A stretch of DNA of 64,000 nucleotides, taken from positions 248,001 to 312,000 of the forward strand of contig NZ_CP087997.1 in the NCBI RefSeq assembly GCF_021044565.1. The letters run 5' to 3'. Positions 15,985-24,740 of this stretch are shown piece by piece. Under the pieces are notes generated by a model. It made no database searches, was not told the DNA's origin, and saw only the letters and a list, made by a program, of their open reading frames with translations. The DNA comes from Subtercola endophyticus. GTDB lineage: Bacteria; Actinomycetota; Actinomycetes; Actinomycetales; Microbacteriaceae. The translations under genes were made by a program, and so were the position numbers. Each line of letters opens with the position of its first letter. The stretch's first letter is position 1.

Positions 15985-18383
15985 GCACCTATTTTCTGGC
16001 TACCCGTCGACACTGAGGTCGCACGCGATCTTGCCGACTGGTTCACGACGAGCTGAGCTTGCCCGTTCGCGATTTCCTGCACCCACCCGAACAGCGTGCC
16101 GTCCTGCATCAGGATCGGGCGCGCTGACTGTGCAGCTTGTGGTGCCACGGCGGCTTGCGCGACCGCGTACGGGTCGATACCCGCGTTCATCATCTTCAAC
16201 TGGGGCCGGAACTTCTGCGCGTACGGCTGCTGAATGACCTCTTCACCCACCGACAGCATCGCGGGCACCGAGTCGGACTTCGACGAGCCTTTGCCCCACA
16301 CCGTGCCAGCCTCACCACCACCAGCGAAGTGCGATGCGATCGTGCCACCGTACGCGTCGTTCGCACGCGCGGCCGGAGCGCCTACCTCGTTCGTTTCGAC
16401 GTAGTGGTACTCGGTCATGACAGTAGAGATGCTGCGCGGGACACTCGCGTACTGGCTGATCAGTTTCTGCACGTCAGCCTGCGCCGCGGCCGTGGTCGCA
16501 TGGAATACCGTCGACACCTCAGGTTGCACCTGATCGTTGGTCTCGATGTACGCCTGCACCGCCGGGGTAAGAAGCCCCTGAGCCTGCAACGTCTGCTCGA
16601 GCGCGATACGTGACTGCGCGAGAGCTTCCGTGCCCGCCTGCGTTGACCCGGTCGCCTTCGCGGTCGCCTCAGCGGCAGCCTGGTCGGCCTGAATCTTCGC
16701 CTGAATAGCCTGTTGGTTCGCGACGGCCGCTTTCGAGTTCCCGTCGATCTCGGTACCGTTCTTCGCGAACGAATCCGAGAGCGAGTTCATCGCCGCAGCC
16801 TGCCCCGTCTGCGCCTGCGCGAGCGACAACGTCCCACCATTCAACAGCGTGAGTGCGTTGGTGAGCAGCCCAGCCGCGTCACCCTCGGCTTGCATTTGCG
16901 CTGTCGCCGCCTGAGATGAGGTCAGTTGAGCGACACCCGCATCAGCGGTCGCAGACACCGCACTCGCGAGCCCAGTTTGGGCGGCGGTGGCACCGTTCGT
17001 CGTGTCAGCCGTTGATGCTGTCGTGATACCGAGGGTGCCGAGAATACCGTTGAGTCCGCCGAATACCGACAAAAGATTCTGGATCGGGTTCAGAGCATTC
17101 TCGATGGGGGTGAGGATGTCGTTGATCCACTGGTTGCTGCTTTTCAGTCCAGTTTCGGCATCCTCAATCGAGTTCAGCCCTTTCGCGAGCAGGGCAGCGT
17201 CGTCTACGAGTTTCAACATGCTGTCGCCGGTAGGCGCAAGAGACTCGCCAAGCCCAACCGCGGCGTCTGTCAGGTCTCCGAGGGTCTGAACAACGACCGG
17301 CAGTTCTGCCTGGGCGTAAGACACGAACGACTGCAAGCCACCGTTATGCGTCCATTCGTCGAAAGATGACGCCATGTTGTCGACAACACCAGCGCCCTCC
17401 ACGAACAAGGGGTTCAACACCTGCAGACCGGTGACTGCACCATCGACTACAGAGTTCAGGCCATCACCCAGCAGACCGGTGAATTCGGCGACCTCGGAGT
17501 TTAGAGCGGGCAGGCTCGCAGTGATGGTCTCCTCTGCCTTCGCGAAGCTGCCCAGGAATTCGGTAGCTGCTGTGCCCGAGAGTTCGTCGAGATCGTTCTT
17601 TAGATCGTGAAGCTCTGCCGTGTATTGCAGGCCGGTGGCAGAGCCCTCATCCATTGCGTTCTTGATGCCTACGACAGCGAGAATACCGGCCGCGCCCATT
17701 CCCGCCAGGCCACCACCGAGACCGACAGCCGCGGCGGTCAATGGCCCGATAGTTGATGCGAGTGCGACGACTCCGCCAGCCATACCCAGAATTTTGCCGT
17801 TGGTGATGTCAGCAGCTGCGCCTGCGGCGATAGTCGAAACCGAGTCCGCGTCGTGAGCGGCAGCCTCTTCCGCCGCGGTAGCTGCTGCCTGCTTCTGGGC
17901 CTCAGACAGCGCCTCAGATGCGGCGGTAGCTTTCACGGCTGCTGCTGCCGCACGGTTCGTGCTCTCCGTGACCGCGAGTTCTGCGGCCGCCAAACGCGAA
18001 CCTGAACTCGCCCCGGATGAACGGACTTCATCGAGCCGCATTTGTGCGATGCTGGCGCGCGACGCCGCCGTCTCCGCAACGGTCAGTGCCGCGGCGAGAC
18101 GCGCCTCGGCCGCGGTCTCGGCGTCCGTTTTAGACGTGTCCCCGCCCGACGTGACCGTGTTCACCCGAACCGTGGTGGTAGTTTCGCCGCCGAGCGACTT
18201 CTCAGCCGCCTTCACCGTCTCGATAGCCGCAATCGCCTCAGAAACGCCCGCGGTGTCCACCTTCACGGTGGGGTTGGTGGCGGCGAGTTCCTTCGCTTTC
18301 GCTTCGGCCTTGTCTAGTTCCGCGTTCCAATCAGACGGGTCGGCCTTGATGCGCGCGACAATGGAACCCTCTTCGACGGCCAC
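15981..18383 (-). CDS. Tail tape-measure protein
   Basis: 800 residues. GTG 18383 has a GGAGTAAC site upstream. It sets tail length and is carried inside the tail tube. Long Ala/Glu/Lys-rich coiled-coil stretches (about 10-190, 540-640), a central Gly/Ala hydrophobic region (about 200-265) of membrane-insertion type, and the position right after the G/GT chaperone genes all fit. At about 1.5 A per residue it predicts a tail of roughly 110-120 nm. Confidence 0.9.
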   Translation of the reverse strand: MAVEEGSIVARIKADPSDWNAELDKAEAKAKELAATNPTVKVDTAGVSEAIAAIETVKAAEKSLGGETTTTVRVNTVTSGGDTSKTDAETAAEARLAAALTVAETAASRASIAQMRLDEVRSSGASSGSRLAAAELAVTESTNRAAAAAVKATAASEALSEAQKQAAATAAEEAAAHDADSVSTIAAGAAADITNGKILGMAGGVVALASTIGPLTAAAVGLGGGLAGMGAAGILAVVGIKNAMDEGSATGLQYTAELHDLKNDLDELSGTAATEFLGSFAKAEETITASLPALNSEVAEFTGLLGDGLNSVVDGAVTGLQVLNPLFVEGAGVVDNMASSFDEWTHNGGLQSFVSYAQAELPVVVQTLGDLTDAAVGLGESLAPTGDSMLKLVDDAALLAKGLNSIEDAETGLKSSNQWINDILTPIENALNPIQNLLSVFGGLNGILGTLGITTASTADTTNGATAAQTGLASAVSATADAGVAQLTSSQAATAQMQAEGDAAGLLTNALTLLNGGTLSLAQAQTGQAAAMNSLSDSFAKNGTEIDGNSKAAVANQQAIQAKIQADQAAAEATAKATGSTQAGTEALAQSRIALEQTLQAQGLLTPAVQAYIETNDQVQPEVSTVFHATTAAAQADVQKLISQYASVPRSISTVMTEYHYVETNEVGAPAARANDAYGGTIASHFAGGGEAGTVWGKGSSKSDSVPAMLSVGEEVIQQPYAQKFRPQLKMMNAGIDPYAVAQAAVAPQAAQSARPILMQDGTLFGWVQEIANGQAQLVVNQSARSRATSVSTGSQKIGA

Positions 18384-18385
18384 AG

Positions 18386-18999
18386 TTACTCCGTCCGGGT
18401 TTTCGCGAAATGTCTAGCGAGTCGGGTGTTGGCGGTCAGCAGACCTGTGATGCGGGTATCGAACCAACGCCACGACTGTGTCGCCGTGATCGGTTCGAGC
18501 TCGACGCCGTACTCCGAATGAAAGTCGGACACAATCAGCGGCCACTGCTCAAGGATGTCGGGCCACTCAAGCGGTTCGCCCGGCGTTTCTACTTCTTCTG
18601 GGAGCTCGTACCACTCGTACCGGCCCGTCGCCTCGTTGAAGTCGCCTTGCCCGTACTGGGCGATGGCGTCGAAGCCGGTGAGGGTTCGGGTGCTTTTGGG
18701 CGGCCACCCTCATCCCACAGCAGTTCGGCTGCTGCACGGTTGGATCGGAAGTCGAGCATGGATGCCTGCGCGGCGAGAACGATCGCACCCTTCGGCACAC
18801 CATCCTCGAGCATTTCGGCATATGCCGTACCGAGCATGAGCGTGAAGAACTCGTCATCCGACATGGGGTCGTCTTTGAGTTCACCGGCGAGCAACGCCGT
18901 GACCGTCTTACCGCCGTCGATGGACAGGCCCGGGATCGTGTATGTTCGATCGCCGACGGGGAGGCGGAGGAGGTCGGCGACTTCGTAGTAGTTCTTCAA
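18386..18999 (-). CDS. Tail assembly chaperone G-T fusion (by -1 frameshift)
   Basis: The product of slippage at 18700-18694 is 102 residues of G followed by about 102 from the -1 frame, ending at TAA 18388-18386. The T extension reads TGFDAIAQYGQGDFNEATG and later EWPDILEQWPLIVSDF, a proper protein sequence. It ends 3 bp before the tape-measure start. Such G/GT pairs guide tail-tube polymerisation on the tape measure in most siphoviruses. Confidence 0.85.
18589..18999 (-). CDS. Tail assembly chaperone G
   Basis: 136 residues when the ribosome does not slip. TTG 18999 follows AGGAGA. The helical N-terminal 100 residues (VADLLRLPVGDRTYTIPGLSID, then AQASMLDFRSNRAAAELLW as segments) match actinophage chaperones. 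After the slippery site, the zero-frame tail is a low-complexity Ser/Thr/Pro/Lys stretch, as usual for G. Confidence 0.85.
   Translation of the reverse strand: MKNYYEVADLLRLPVGDRTYTIPGLSIDGGKTVTALLAGELKDDPMSDDEFFTLMLGTAYAEMLEDGVPKGAIVLAAQASMLDFRSNRAAAELLWDEGGRPKAPEPSPASTPSPSTGKATSTRRRAGTSGTSSQKK
18694..18700 (-). promoter_or_regulatory. Programmed -1 frameshift site CCCAAAA
   Basis: On the minus strand the zero frame reads CGC CCA AAA GCA, so C-CCA-AAA forms a canonical X-XXY-YYZ heptamer. A shift of -1 opens a 102-codon frame that ends exactly before the tape-measure gene. The position within the chaperone gene and the quality of the -1 translation support real use. Confidence 0.88.
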
Positions 19000-19077
19000 C
19001 TGGGGATTCTCCTACTGGGGATGTTGGGGATGAGCCTGGCCGCGCCGAATCCCCACTCGTACGCGGCCAGGGGTCTA

Positions 19078-19782
19078 TCAGGTGCGGTTGTAGCCGAGCG
19101 AGTTCGAGGCACCAGCCGCCGTGGTGACGAGGATCGGGGCCGAACCGGCGGAGCCGGCAGGCACCTGGAAGGTGATCGCGTTATCGGAGACGACGTTCCA
19201 TGACGTCGCATTCACGCCTCCGATCTTCACACCCGTCGTCACGACGGGGCCCGTCAGGTACTGGCCGATGACAGTGACGAGACCGTTGAGACCAGCGCCC
19301 GAGGGCGACGCCGAGACCAGCACCGGGAGGGGCTGCGCGGGGACGGTGATATTCGCGAGGTTCGTGAGCGCACCGTCCCCGGTGAACGTGATCGCGACGG
19401 AGTTCAGGTCGGGCACGCCCGTCTTGTCTTCGTTCCACTCGACGATCGCGCGACCCGACTGCGCCTCAGCGCCCGTGAACTTGTCGTAGGTGCGCACGTA
19501 GAGACGGATGTTGTCGCCGAACGTGCCCTGAGTGAGGCGGCACAGTTCCTGAGCGGGATCGAAGACGCCCGCGGTGGGCTGCCGCAGAACCTTCGTGACC
19601 AGCGACCATGACTGCAGGGTGACTTCGGTGTTCGTCCACCCGTTCGAGTCGAACGTGGTCGAGTCGATCTTGTTCGGGCTGACCTGCTTGTTGCGGTCGG
19701 TGACGGCTGCGAGACGCAACCATGTGGTGTTGTCGGACGAAACATCGACCGCGTAACGGCGGGCAAGAGCGGTGCTGGGCAT
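19078..19782 (-). CDS. Major tail protein with C-terminal Ig-like domain
   Basis: 234 residues. The N-terminal 150 residues are the tube domain (MPSTALARRYAVDVSS, then VDTRNK-like strands, and STTFDSNGWTNTEVTLQSW), typical of actinophage major tail proteins. The C-terminal 80 residues (LPVLVSASPSGAGLNGLVTV, FQVPAGSAGSAPILVTT) form an IPT/Ig-like decoration domain. Located directly before the chaperone genes, as expected. Confidence 0.85.
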   Translation of the reverse strand: MPSTALARRYAVDVSSDNTTWLRLAAVTDRNKQVSPNKIDSTTFDSNGWTNTEVTLQSWSLVTKVLRQPTAGVFDPAQELCRLTQGTFGDNIRLYVRTYDKFTGAEAQSGRAIVEWNEDKTGVPDLNSVAITFTGDGALTNLANITVPAQPLPVLVSASPSGAGLNGLVTVIGQYLTGPVVTTGVKIGGVNATSWNVVSDNAITFQVPAGSAGSAPILVTTAAGASNSLGYNRT

Positions 19783-19879
19783 GCGTGCCTCCTAAGGCAT
19801 CAGGGCATAGAGAAAAGCCCCAAGACGGACGCCGAGGGGTTGAGATGCCACGGATGTGGCGACCTGTGGGGGAGGTGGT

Positions 19880-20323
19880 CTAAGAGGGCCGGTACACCGT
19901 CGCTGGGTAGTCGACGTCGAGCCAGTACTTGTCGGCGCGTTCGTTGCGGATGTTCTCGTCTTGACCCATCGGGACAGCGGAGTCGCGGTTCATCTGGATC
20001 ACGTGCGCGGTACCAAAGGTGAGATCGGTGCGACCGTGGAGTACACCGAACACGGCGTCCATGAGGCTGTCGACGTCGAGCGCGTTGTTGCGCAGCCCGC
20101 GGCCGGCGACTTGCAGCAACACACGCCCAACAGCGACAGTGATGTAGTCCGACATCGGGATGATGTTCAACACCAGCAGCCGGTCGGGGGCGGCAGGCAT
20201 CGTGAGGAAGAACACGCCCGTCTCGCCCGCTGTGTAGGGCGCGTTCGCCCGATAGGTGACGCCGATACCCGCGTTGTCGAGCAGACCTGCGATGCCGGTC
20301 AGGAGGTCGGTTGTGACGCTCAC
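19880..20323 (-). CDS. Tail terminator-like protein
   Basis: 147 residues, GTG start at 20323 overlapping the previous stop. MSVTTDLLTGIAGLLDNAGIGVTY and the following strand-rich region resemble minor capsid or tail-terminator proteins that cap the tail tube. Position between the gp10-like connector and the major tail protein supports this. The 97-bp gap downstream contains only a weak CCCC/GGGG hairpin and no gene. Confidence 0.65.
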   Translation of the reverse strand: MSVTTDLLTGIAGLLDNAGIGVTYRANAPYTAGETGVFFLTMPAAPDRLLVLNIIPMSDYITVAVGRVLLQVAGRGLRNNALDVDSLMDAVFGVLHGRTDLTFGTAHVIQMNRDSAVPMGQDENIRNERADKYWLDVDYPATVYRPS

Positions 20324-20685
20324 AATGCCTCATTCACGGTGTCGGCGATGATCTGGATCACCGCGTCTTTCTCGGTGACCATCGGCTGCTGCAGGAAGAA
20401 CGATTGCCCGTGTGTGTGACGCAGCGGCGCACCAGTGCGCCCGTGCCGGTAGTAGACGCCTTCGTGCTGGTACAGGGCGTAAGGGCCCGGATATGTGATC
20501 GTGCCGTCTTCACCGTTGACGACGATGGACGCTGAACCCACTAGATGCCCGGACTCGACGGGCACCAGAGGCGCGGACACTGCGCGGATGTGCTCGAGCG
20601 CACGCCCTACCGCGATGGGTAGCGCGTCAGCCATGGCTTTGCGGGCGCCGTCGAAGTCGACGTTGATCTCCCACTCGATCGACAT
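20320..20685 (-). CDS. HK97 gp10-like tail-completion/neck protein
   Basis: 121 residues. An N-terminal helix (GARKAMADALPIAVGRALEHIRAVSAPLV in segments) with PVESGHLVGSASI, then YPGPYALYQHEGVYYRH and a C-terminal helix, match the HK97 gp10 pattern (P.ESGHL...Y..YQHE). It joins head connector and tail. Flanked by the head-closure and tail-terminator genes. Confidence 0.75.
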   Translation of the reverse strand: MSIEWEINVDFDGARKAMADALPIAVGRALEHIRAVSAPLVPVESGHLVGSASIVVNGEDGTITYPGPYALYQHEGVYYRHGRTGAPLRHTHGQSFFLQQPMVTEKDAVIQIIADTVNEAL

Positions 20686-20694
20686 CAGAGCCTC

Positions 20695-21018
20695 CTACGT
20701 GAGTGCCACAGCCAAATGATCGGGGAGCCCGAGACCACCGGAGTCGTTGAGGTTCGCTTTGATCACCGTGGAAACCGACCCGTCAGGGCATGTGACCAAC
20801 GAATCCGGGAGAAACAAGGCCGCGTTCGCGGGCGGGCAGTAGAACGTCGACTCCGACACCACCTGCTCACCCGTCGCCGAGCGCACCAGTTTGCGGGACC
20901 CGTCGAGGAACCCGAGCACGGGCACAGGGTCGGCCTTGACTGCACCGTTCGCGCCGTTGCCCTGCAGCGTTGCGACCGTCACGGTGTGCTGCCAGAAGTC
21001 TTCGAGTTCGTCGGTCAT
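20695..21018 (-). CDS. Head-closure (stopper) protein
   Basis: 107 residues from ATG 21018, which overlaps the preceding stop by 4 bp. The small beta-barrel pattern (FYCPPANAALFLPDSLVTCPDGSVSTV in parts) and gene order (adaptor, stopper, gp10-like) fit a head-closure protein of the SPP1 gp16 class. No single decisive motif. Confidence 0.6.
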   Translation of the reverse strand: MTDELEDFWQHTVTVATLQGNGANGAVKADPVPVLGFLDGSRKLVRSATGEQVVSESTFYCPPANAALFLPDSLVTCPDGSVSTVIKANLNDSGGLGLPDHLAVALT

Positions 21019-21467
21019 CCGAACATCCACACCGATGTGCCGAGCAGGTTATTCGCTTGCAGGATGCGGATAGCCGAGGGGACGAGCTCGTTGGCCGCGG
21101 CAGCTTTCGACGCCGCAACATCCGCGGTGCCCACATACGTGATGCGGGCTGTCGCGATGCCTTTCGACTCGACCTCTTTCGCGGTCACGACACCGCCGGA
21201 CAGCGGGTCGTAGCCGATGATGTTCCACGCGGCGGCCTGCGCGCACGTGGCGTCAGCGAGAGCCTTCGCGGCCTGCGTATCAGTCGCGAGCCCCGTTGCA
21301 GTGTCGACGTCGTAGTAGGCGCCCTCCGAGGCTTCAAGAACAAGCCGTGTCGCCTCGCGGAGGAGCACGTCAGCATTCGTCGGCAGCGTTGCGCTTTCAC
21401 CGAGGAACGTCTGGAACTGGGCAGAGGTCGCGAGTGTCGACGGGACAACGAAGTCGGGGAAGTACAC
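21015..21467 (-). CDS. Head-tail adaptor protein
   Basis: 150 residues from GTG 21467 after TTGGAGG. Mostly alpha-helical (DVLLREATRLVLEASEGAYY; ADATCAQAAAWNIIGYD), the pattern of gp6/Ad1-type adaptors that dock beneath the portal. Followed by the stopper gene with ATGA overlap. Confidence 0.65.
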   Translation of the reverse strand: MYFPDFVVPSTLATSAQFQTFLGESATLPTNADVLLREATRLVLEASEGAYYDVDTATGLATDTQAAKALADATCAQAAAWNIIGYDPLSGGVVTAKEVESKGIATARITYVGTADVAASKAAAANELVPSAIRILQANNLLGTSVWMFG

Positions 21468-21530
21468 GACGCCTCCAAGGTGTTGGGCTGGTGGGGTGCG
21501 TGAGCGGGTGTCTGCGCACCCCACCGGGTC

Positions 21531-21950
21531 TTACTGTGCGGTGCCAGCCTCAACCGACTGGATAGCCAGATCGGGGGCAGCATCGATGGCGACCTGCGCC
21601 TCAGCCTCAGGCTGCGACAGGGTCTCGGATGCCTGATCGACACCGAACTTCTCGATGAGATCCTGCTTCGTAGCCGCCTCAGCGAGATCGGGGGTCATGC
21701 CGTTCACGACAGCCCAGCCCACCCATGTCGCCTTGTCGGCGTTCAGTGGCGGGCGTTTCGTCGGCGGCCCGGGGATCACACCGTCATCAGCGGTCTCGAC
21801 GGCGATGGGGCTGCCGTCTTCCTCAACACGGGTGAGGTAGCCCTTGCGGAGCCGGTCTTCGATGCTTTCGTGGAGGGGGAGGTCCAGCTTGAACACTGAA
21901 CCTCCCTCGCCACGCACGAAGACGTGTGGGGCGTCTTCGGTGTCGGTCAT
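21531..21950 (-). CDS. Head-region hypothetical protein
   Basis: 139 residues, function unknown. The N-terminal part is beta-rich with FVRGEGGSVFKLDLP. The middle contains a short helical motif (ATWVGWAVVNGMTPDLAEAATKQDLIEKFG in parts), similar in pattern to HeH/Rho-N-type binding modules. The C-terminus is acidic and Ala-rich. It lies between a decoration-like gene and the adaptor. Confidence 0.5.
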   Translation of the reverse strand: MTDTEDAPHVFVRGEGGSVFKLDLPLHESIEDRLRKGYLTRVEEDGSPIAVETADDGVIPGPPTKRPPLNADKATWVGWAVVNGMTPDLAEAATKQDLIEKFGVDQASETLSQPEAEAQVAIDAAPDLAIQSVEAGTAQ

Positions 21951-22315
21951 GCGGAGCGGCGTCCGTCGATGATGAACGCGGTGACCGTCATGATCACCGA
22001 CGTTTCGATCGCGTACGAACCGTCAGCCTGGGCGTGACGGGCGGACTCGAACGGGCCGACCCACTGGGTGCCCGAGTTCGCGACCGTGATCAGGATCGGG
22101 CCCTGGCCTGCCGAGATAGCCGCGGTACCTGCGCCGGCGAGCAGCGACACGGTGCCGGAGCCGCCCGACGCGTTCGCGACGCGGAGGAACACGACAGAGG
22201 AGCCCTGCGACGGCAACGTGAAGCCGTTGCCCGCGCCAGCGACCGATGCGGTACCAGCCGGGTCGGCGATACCAGCCGCCGTGAGGGCGGTGGGGGTGAG
22301 TGTTACACGAGCCAT
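21947..22315 (-). CDS. Possible head decoration protein
   Basis: 122 residues, Ala/Gly/Ser/Thr/Val-rich and beta-patterned (FLRVANASGGSGTVSLLAG; AIETSVIMTVTAFIID). Directly downstream of the major capsid gene, where small decoration proteins are usually found. Overlaps the following gene by 4 bp. Identity inferred from context. Confidence 0.5.
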   Translation of the reverse strand: MARVTLTPTALTAAGIADPAGTASVAGAGNGFTLPSQGSSVVFLRVANASGGSGTVSLLAGAGTAAISAGQGPILITVANSGTQWVGPFESARHAQADGSYAIETSVIMTVTAFIIDGRRSA

Positions 22316-22335
22316 GAGGGTTACCTCTTCCTGGC

Positions 22336-23184
22336 TTAGGAGACGGTGACGAGAGCACTCGCCAGCGAGTCGGGGCGGACGTTCTTCGCTCCGTACAGGA
22401 GCAGACCCTTCACGGCGTCAGAGAAGCTCGACTGCGGCCGGTAGGCCTCGGTCTTGCTGATCTGCTCCGCGAAGGTGATCGCACGGTCGTTGCCCGCGAT
22501 GGTGGCGAACTCGTTGCCGGTCGTGTTCGGGGCGTTGTTGCTGAGCAGGATGTCGAACCCTGCCGCGCGCCCAACCATGCCGTTGCGGAGACCGTCCGAC
22601 GTGCCGGACTCGTTGACCTTCACGAAGCGTGCGTCGCGGAGGAGGCAGCCGTGGAGGTCGGGGGTGATGACCACCGAACGGGACGGGGTTGCCACGTTGG
22701 CCTTGTCGAGCTTCACCTTGAGCGGCACGAGCACCTTGTCGTACGCGTCCGTCGGGGTCGTGGCCGAGTTGACCGTGATCGAACCGAGCTGGTTCGCGGC
22801 CTGGATCGACGTGTAGAACGACGAAATGTACTGGTCGACGACGTCGGCGAGACCGAACGCGGCCTCATCCTTCAGCTGATCCATGATCCCGCCGAGCGCC
22901 TGACGCTTGTCGACGTCATCGACCTGCACAGCGAAGTACTTCGCCTGGTCGACGACGAGGGTGCGCTGCGTGTCCGCGACGGTTTCCGGCGAGATGGTGG
23001 TGACGCCGGGAACGTAGTTCGCGATCGTGGGGCGACCAACGGAGGTGATGCGAACGGTGTCGCCTGCCTCCGCGATCTCGCCCTCGTAGTCACGGTTCGT
23101 GAAAGCCGTGTACACGAGAGCTTTGCGCAGGGCGACCAGGAGCAGAGGGCTCCAGATCTCCGGCTTGAACTTTTGGAAGGCCAT
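22336..23184 (-). CDS. Major capsid protein
   Basis: 282 residues. MAFQKFKPEIWSPLLLVALR, VYTAFTNRDYEGEI and GDTVRITSVGRPTI are typical of the P22-like branch of HK97-fold capsid proteins in actinophages, with the long spine helix around DQLKDEAAFGLADVVDQYI. No N-terminal cleaved delta domain is evident, which fits the separate scaffold gene upstream. Confidence 0.88.
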   Translation of the reverse strand: MAFQKFKPEIWSPLLLVALRKALVYTAFTNRDYEGEIAEAGDTVRITSVGRPTIANYVPGVTTISPETVADTQRTLVVDQAKYFAVQVDDVDKRQALGGIMDQLKDEAAFGLADVVDQYISSFYTSIQAANQLGSITVNSATTPTDAYDKVLVPLKVKLDKANVATPSRSVVITPDLHGCLLRDARFVKVNESGTSDGLRNGMVGRAAGFDILLSNNAPNTTGNEFATIAGNDRAITFAEQISKTEAYRPQSSFSDAVKGLLLYGAKNVRPDSLASALVTVS

Positions 23185-23202
23185 GATGGCTTCTCCTTTG
23201 GG

Positions 23203-23865
23203 TTAGGAGAGCAGGTTCTTCAGAAGCCCCTTGTCGTAGGCTTCGGAGATCTGCTCGGGTGTCATTTGCGCGAGCTGCGCTTCGGTGATTTGGCCGACTT
23301 CTCCGCTCCCGGCGGGGGTGTCGATCGCACTCGCGCCAGCCGCCCGGGCTGCCTTGAGAGTTGAGTCAGCGTTCACGGCGGCCTCGATGGCGGTCTTGAG
23401 CGCTGCCCCATCAGACGGGTCGATCCCGTTGATGGAAGTCAGGAACGAAGCCCGGTCGAGGAGCTTCGTGGGGTCCGCGCCAATAGCGGCGGCGGATTTG
23501 AACACGGCGAGTTCGCGGCGCGCGGCGGCGGCCTCCGCCTTCGAGGTCTTCGCGACCTCTACCGGGTCTGCCTCATCTGCCTTGATGCCGGCGGCGACGA
23601 GAATGGCCTGCTTCTGCTGTTCGAGCGTGGTTGCTTTCGTGCGGTGTGAGGCGGCTTCGGCGCGTGTGTCGGTGATGATCTTCTGTGCCCACACGGGGAG
23701 GTCTTCGACCTTCTCCACCACCGGCGCGGTCTGCGTGGCCGCCTGTGAGCCGTTCGCGGCGTCACCTGTGGCGGTCGTGGCTACCTGCTGCTGATCGGCG
23801 GTCTGTGCGGCCGTGGTTGCTTCTGTGGTTGTCGTACCGGTCGCGGTGTCTGCTTCGGGGGGCAT
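23203..23865 (-). CDS. Scaffolding protein
   Basis: 220 residues. A disordered Thr/Ala/Gln-rich N-terminus (1-45), a long helical Ala/Lys/Glu-rich middle (about 60-130: DTRAEAASHRTKATTLEQQ), and a C-terminal helical segment (EVGQITEAQLAQMTPEQISEAYDKGLL in parts) make it a typical scaffold. It directly precedes the capsid gene. Confidence 0.75.
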   Translation of the reverse strand: MPPEADTATGTTTTEATTAAQTADQQQVATTATGDAANGSQAATQTAPVVEKVEDLPVWAQKIITDTRAEAASHRTKATTLEQQKQAILVAAGIKADEADPVEVAKTSKAEAAAARRELAVFKSAAAIGADPTKLLDRASFLTSINGIDPSDGAALKTAIEAAVNADSTLKAARAAGASAIDTPAGSGEVGQITEAQLAQMTPEQISEAYDKGLLKNLLS

Positions 23866-23940
23866 GATGTTGTTCTCCTTTGAGCGCCTGGCTCAGTCGG
23901 GGGATGGGGATTAGATCGTCAACGGAAAGCGACGAGATGG

Positions 23941-23951
23941 TACAATTTGGT
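23941..23951 (+). promoter_or_regulatory. -10 box for leaderless plus-strand cassette
   Basis: TACAAT at 23941-23946 matches 5 of 6 positions of the -10 consensus. It is followed 5 nt later by ATG 23952, the spacing of a leaderless actinobacterial message. No good -35 is visible. It points against the surrounding late operon. Confidence 0.45.
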
Positions 23952-24740
23952 ATGGAATCACACGGAATTCAGAAGGCATGGCGTGATGATGAGTACGGCT
24001 TCATGGAGGAACATCCGACGTGGACGGCGCAACAAATTGCCGAAGAACTCGGGCGGTCTCTCTCGTCCGTGAACTCGAAACGGGCCCAACTACGCAAGGG
24101 ATGGGTGCCTGTCGTGGAGAAAGGCGACACGTGGTCATCATGGGAGGATGAACAGATATTGGCTGATCCGACCGCTACGGCTGGCGAGATCGGCGCGCGT
24201 ATCGACCGGTCTGCGAAGGCAGTCGCGCGTAGGCGTTTCCGTCTAAGGCACGATTCGGGGATTCATGTGGTTTTCTCGGCCGGTTTGAACCGAGACCCTA
24301 ACTCGCTTGGGAGTCGCCCGCTGATCGCGAAGACCTGCCGAAAGTGTGGCCTGCTGCTGCAAGCGGGATGGTTTCGTCTGAACACCAAGTCCGGAAGTTG
24401 GACGGCTGTTTGCGGTCGCTGTCGGGATAGAACCCACGACCGGCAAAATAACAGCGACCGAAGCAAGACCATGCGGAGAAAGAGTGTCGAGAAATTTCAG
24501 TCGCTCACTCTGCCCGGGGCGACGAATGCCGGACAGCCATGGTCTGAGTCCGAGATGCTGGTACTCGCAGACCCAGACCTTACCGTGCTCCAGAAGGCAC
24601 TCAAATGCCACCGTTCATACAAGGCCACGCTCGTGGCCTGCTCCCGATTCGATTTCCGCTCTAAGGTGGGGCTCGGTGATCCTGAACGCGACCAGTGGCA
24701 TATCGACAACCCGAACGCACCGGAAATGCTGGCAAGCTGA
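23952..24740 (+). CDS. Multi-repeat Myb/SANT-like DNA-binding protein with zinc knuckle
   Basis: 262 residues if started at ATG 23952; ATG 23937 is an alternative. Three Trp-led helix-turn-helix units recur: WRDDEYGFMEEHPTWTAQQI (about 9-45), WSSWEDEQILADPTATAGEI (about 60-98) and WSESEMLVLADPDLTVLQKA (about 198-235). Between them lies a Cys4 element (CRKCG...CGRCR), as found beside HNH nucleases, but I see no HNH catalytic residues. It is on the opposite strand to the head genes around it, typical of a moron expressed in the lysogen. Role unknown. Confidence 0.65.
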   Translation: MESHGIQKAWRDDEYGFMEEHPTWTAQQIAEELGRSLSSVNSKRAQLRKGWVPVVEKGDTWSSWEDEQILADPTATAGEIGARIDRSAKAVARRRFRLRHDSGIHVVFSAGLNRDPNSLGSRPLIAKTCRKCGLLLQAGWFRLNTKSGSWTAVCGRCRDRTHDRQNNSDRSKTMRRKSVEKFQSLTLPGATNAGQPWSESEMLVLADPDLTVLQKALKCHRSYKATLVACSRFDFRSKVGLGDPERDQWHIDNPNAPEMLAS

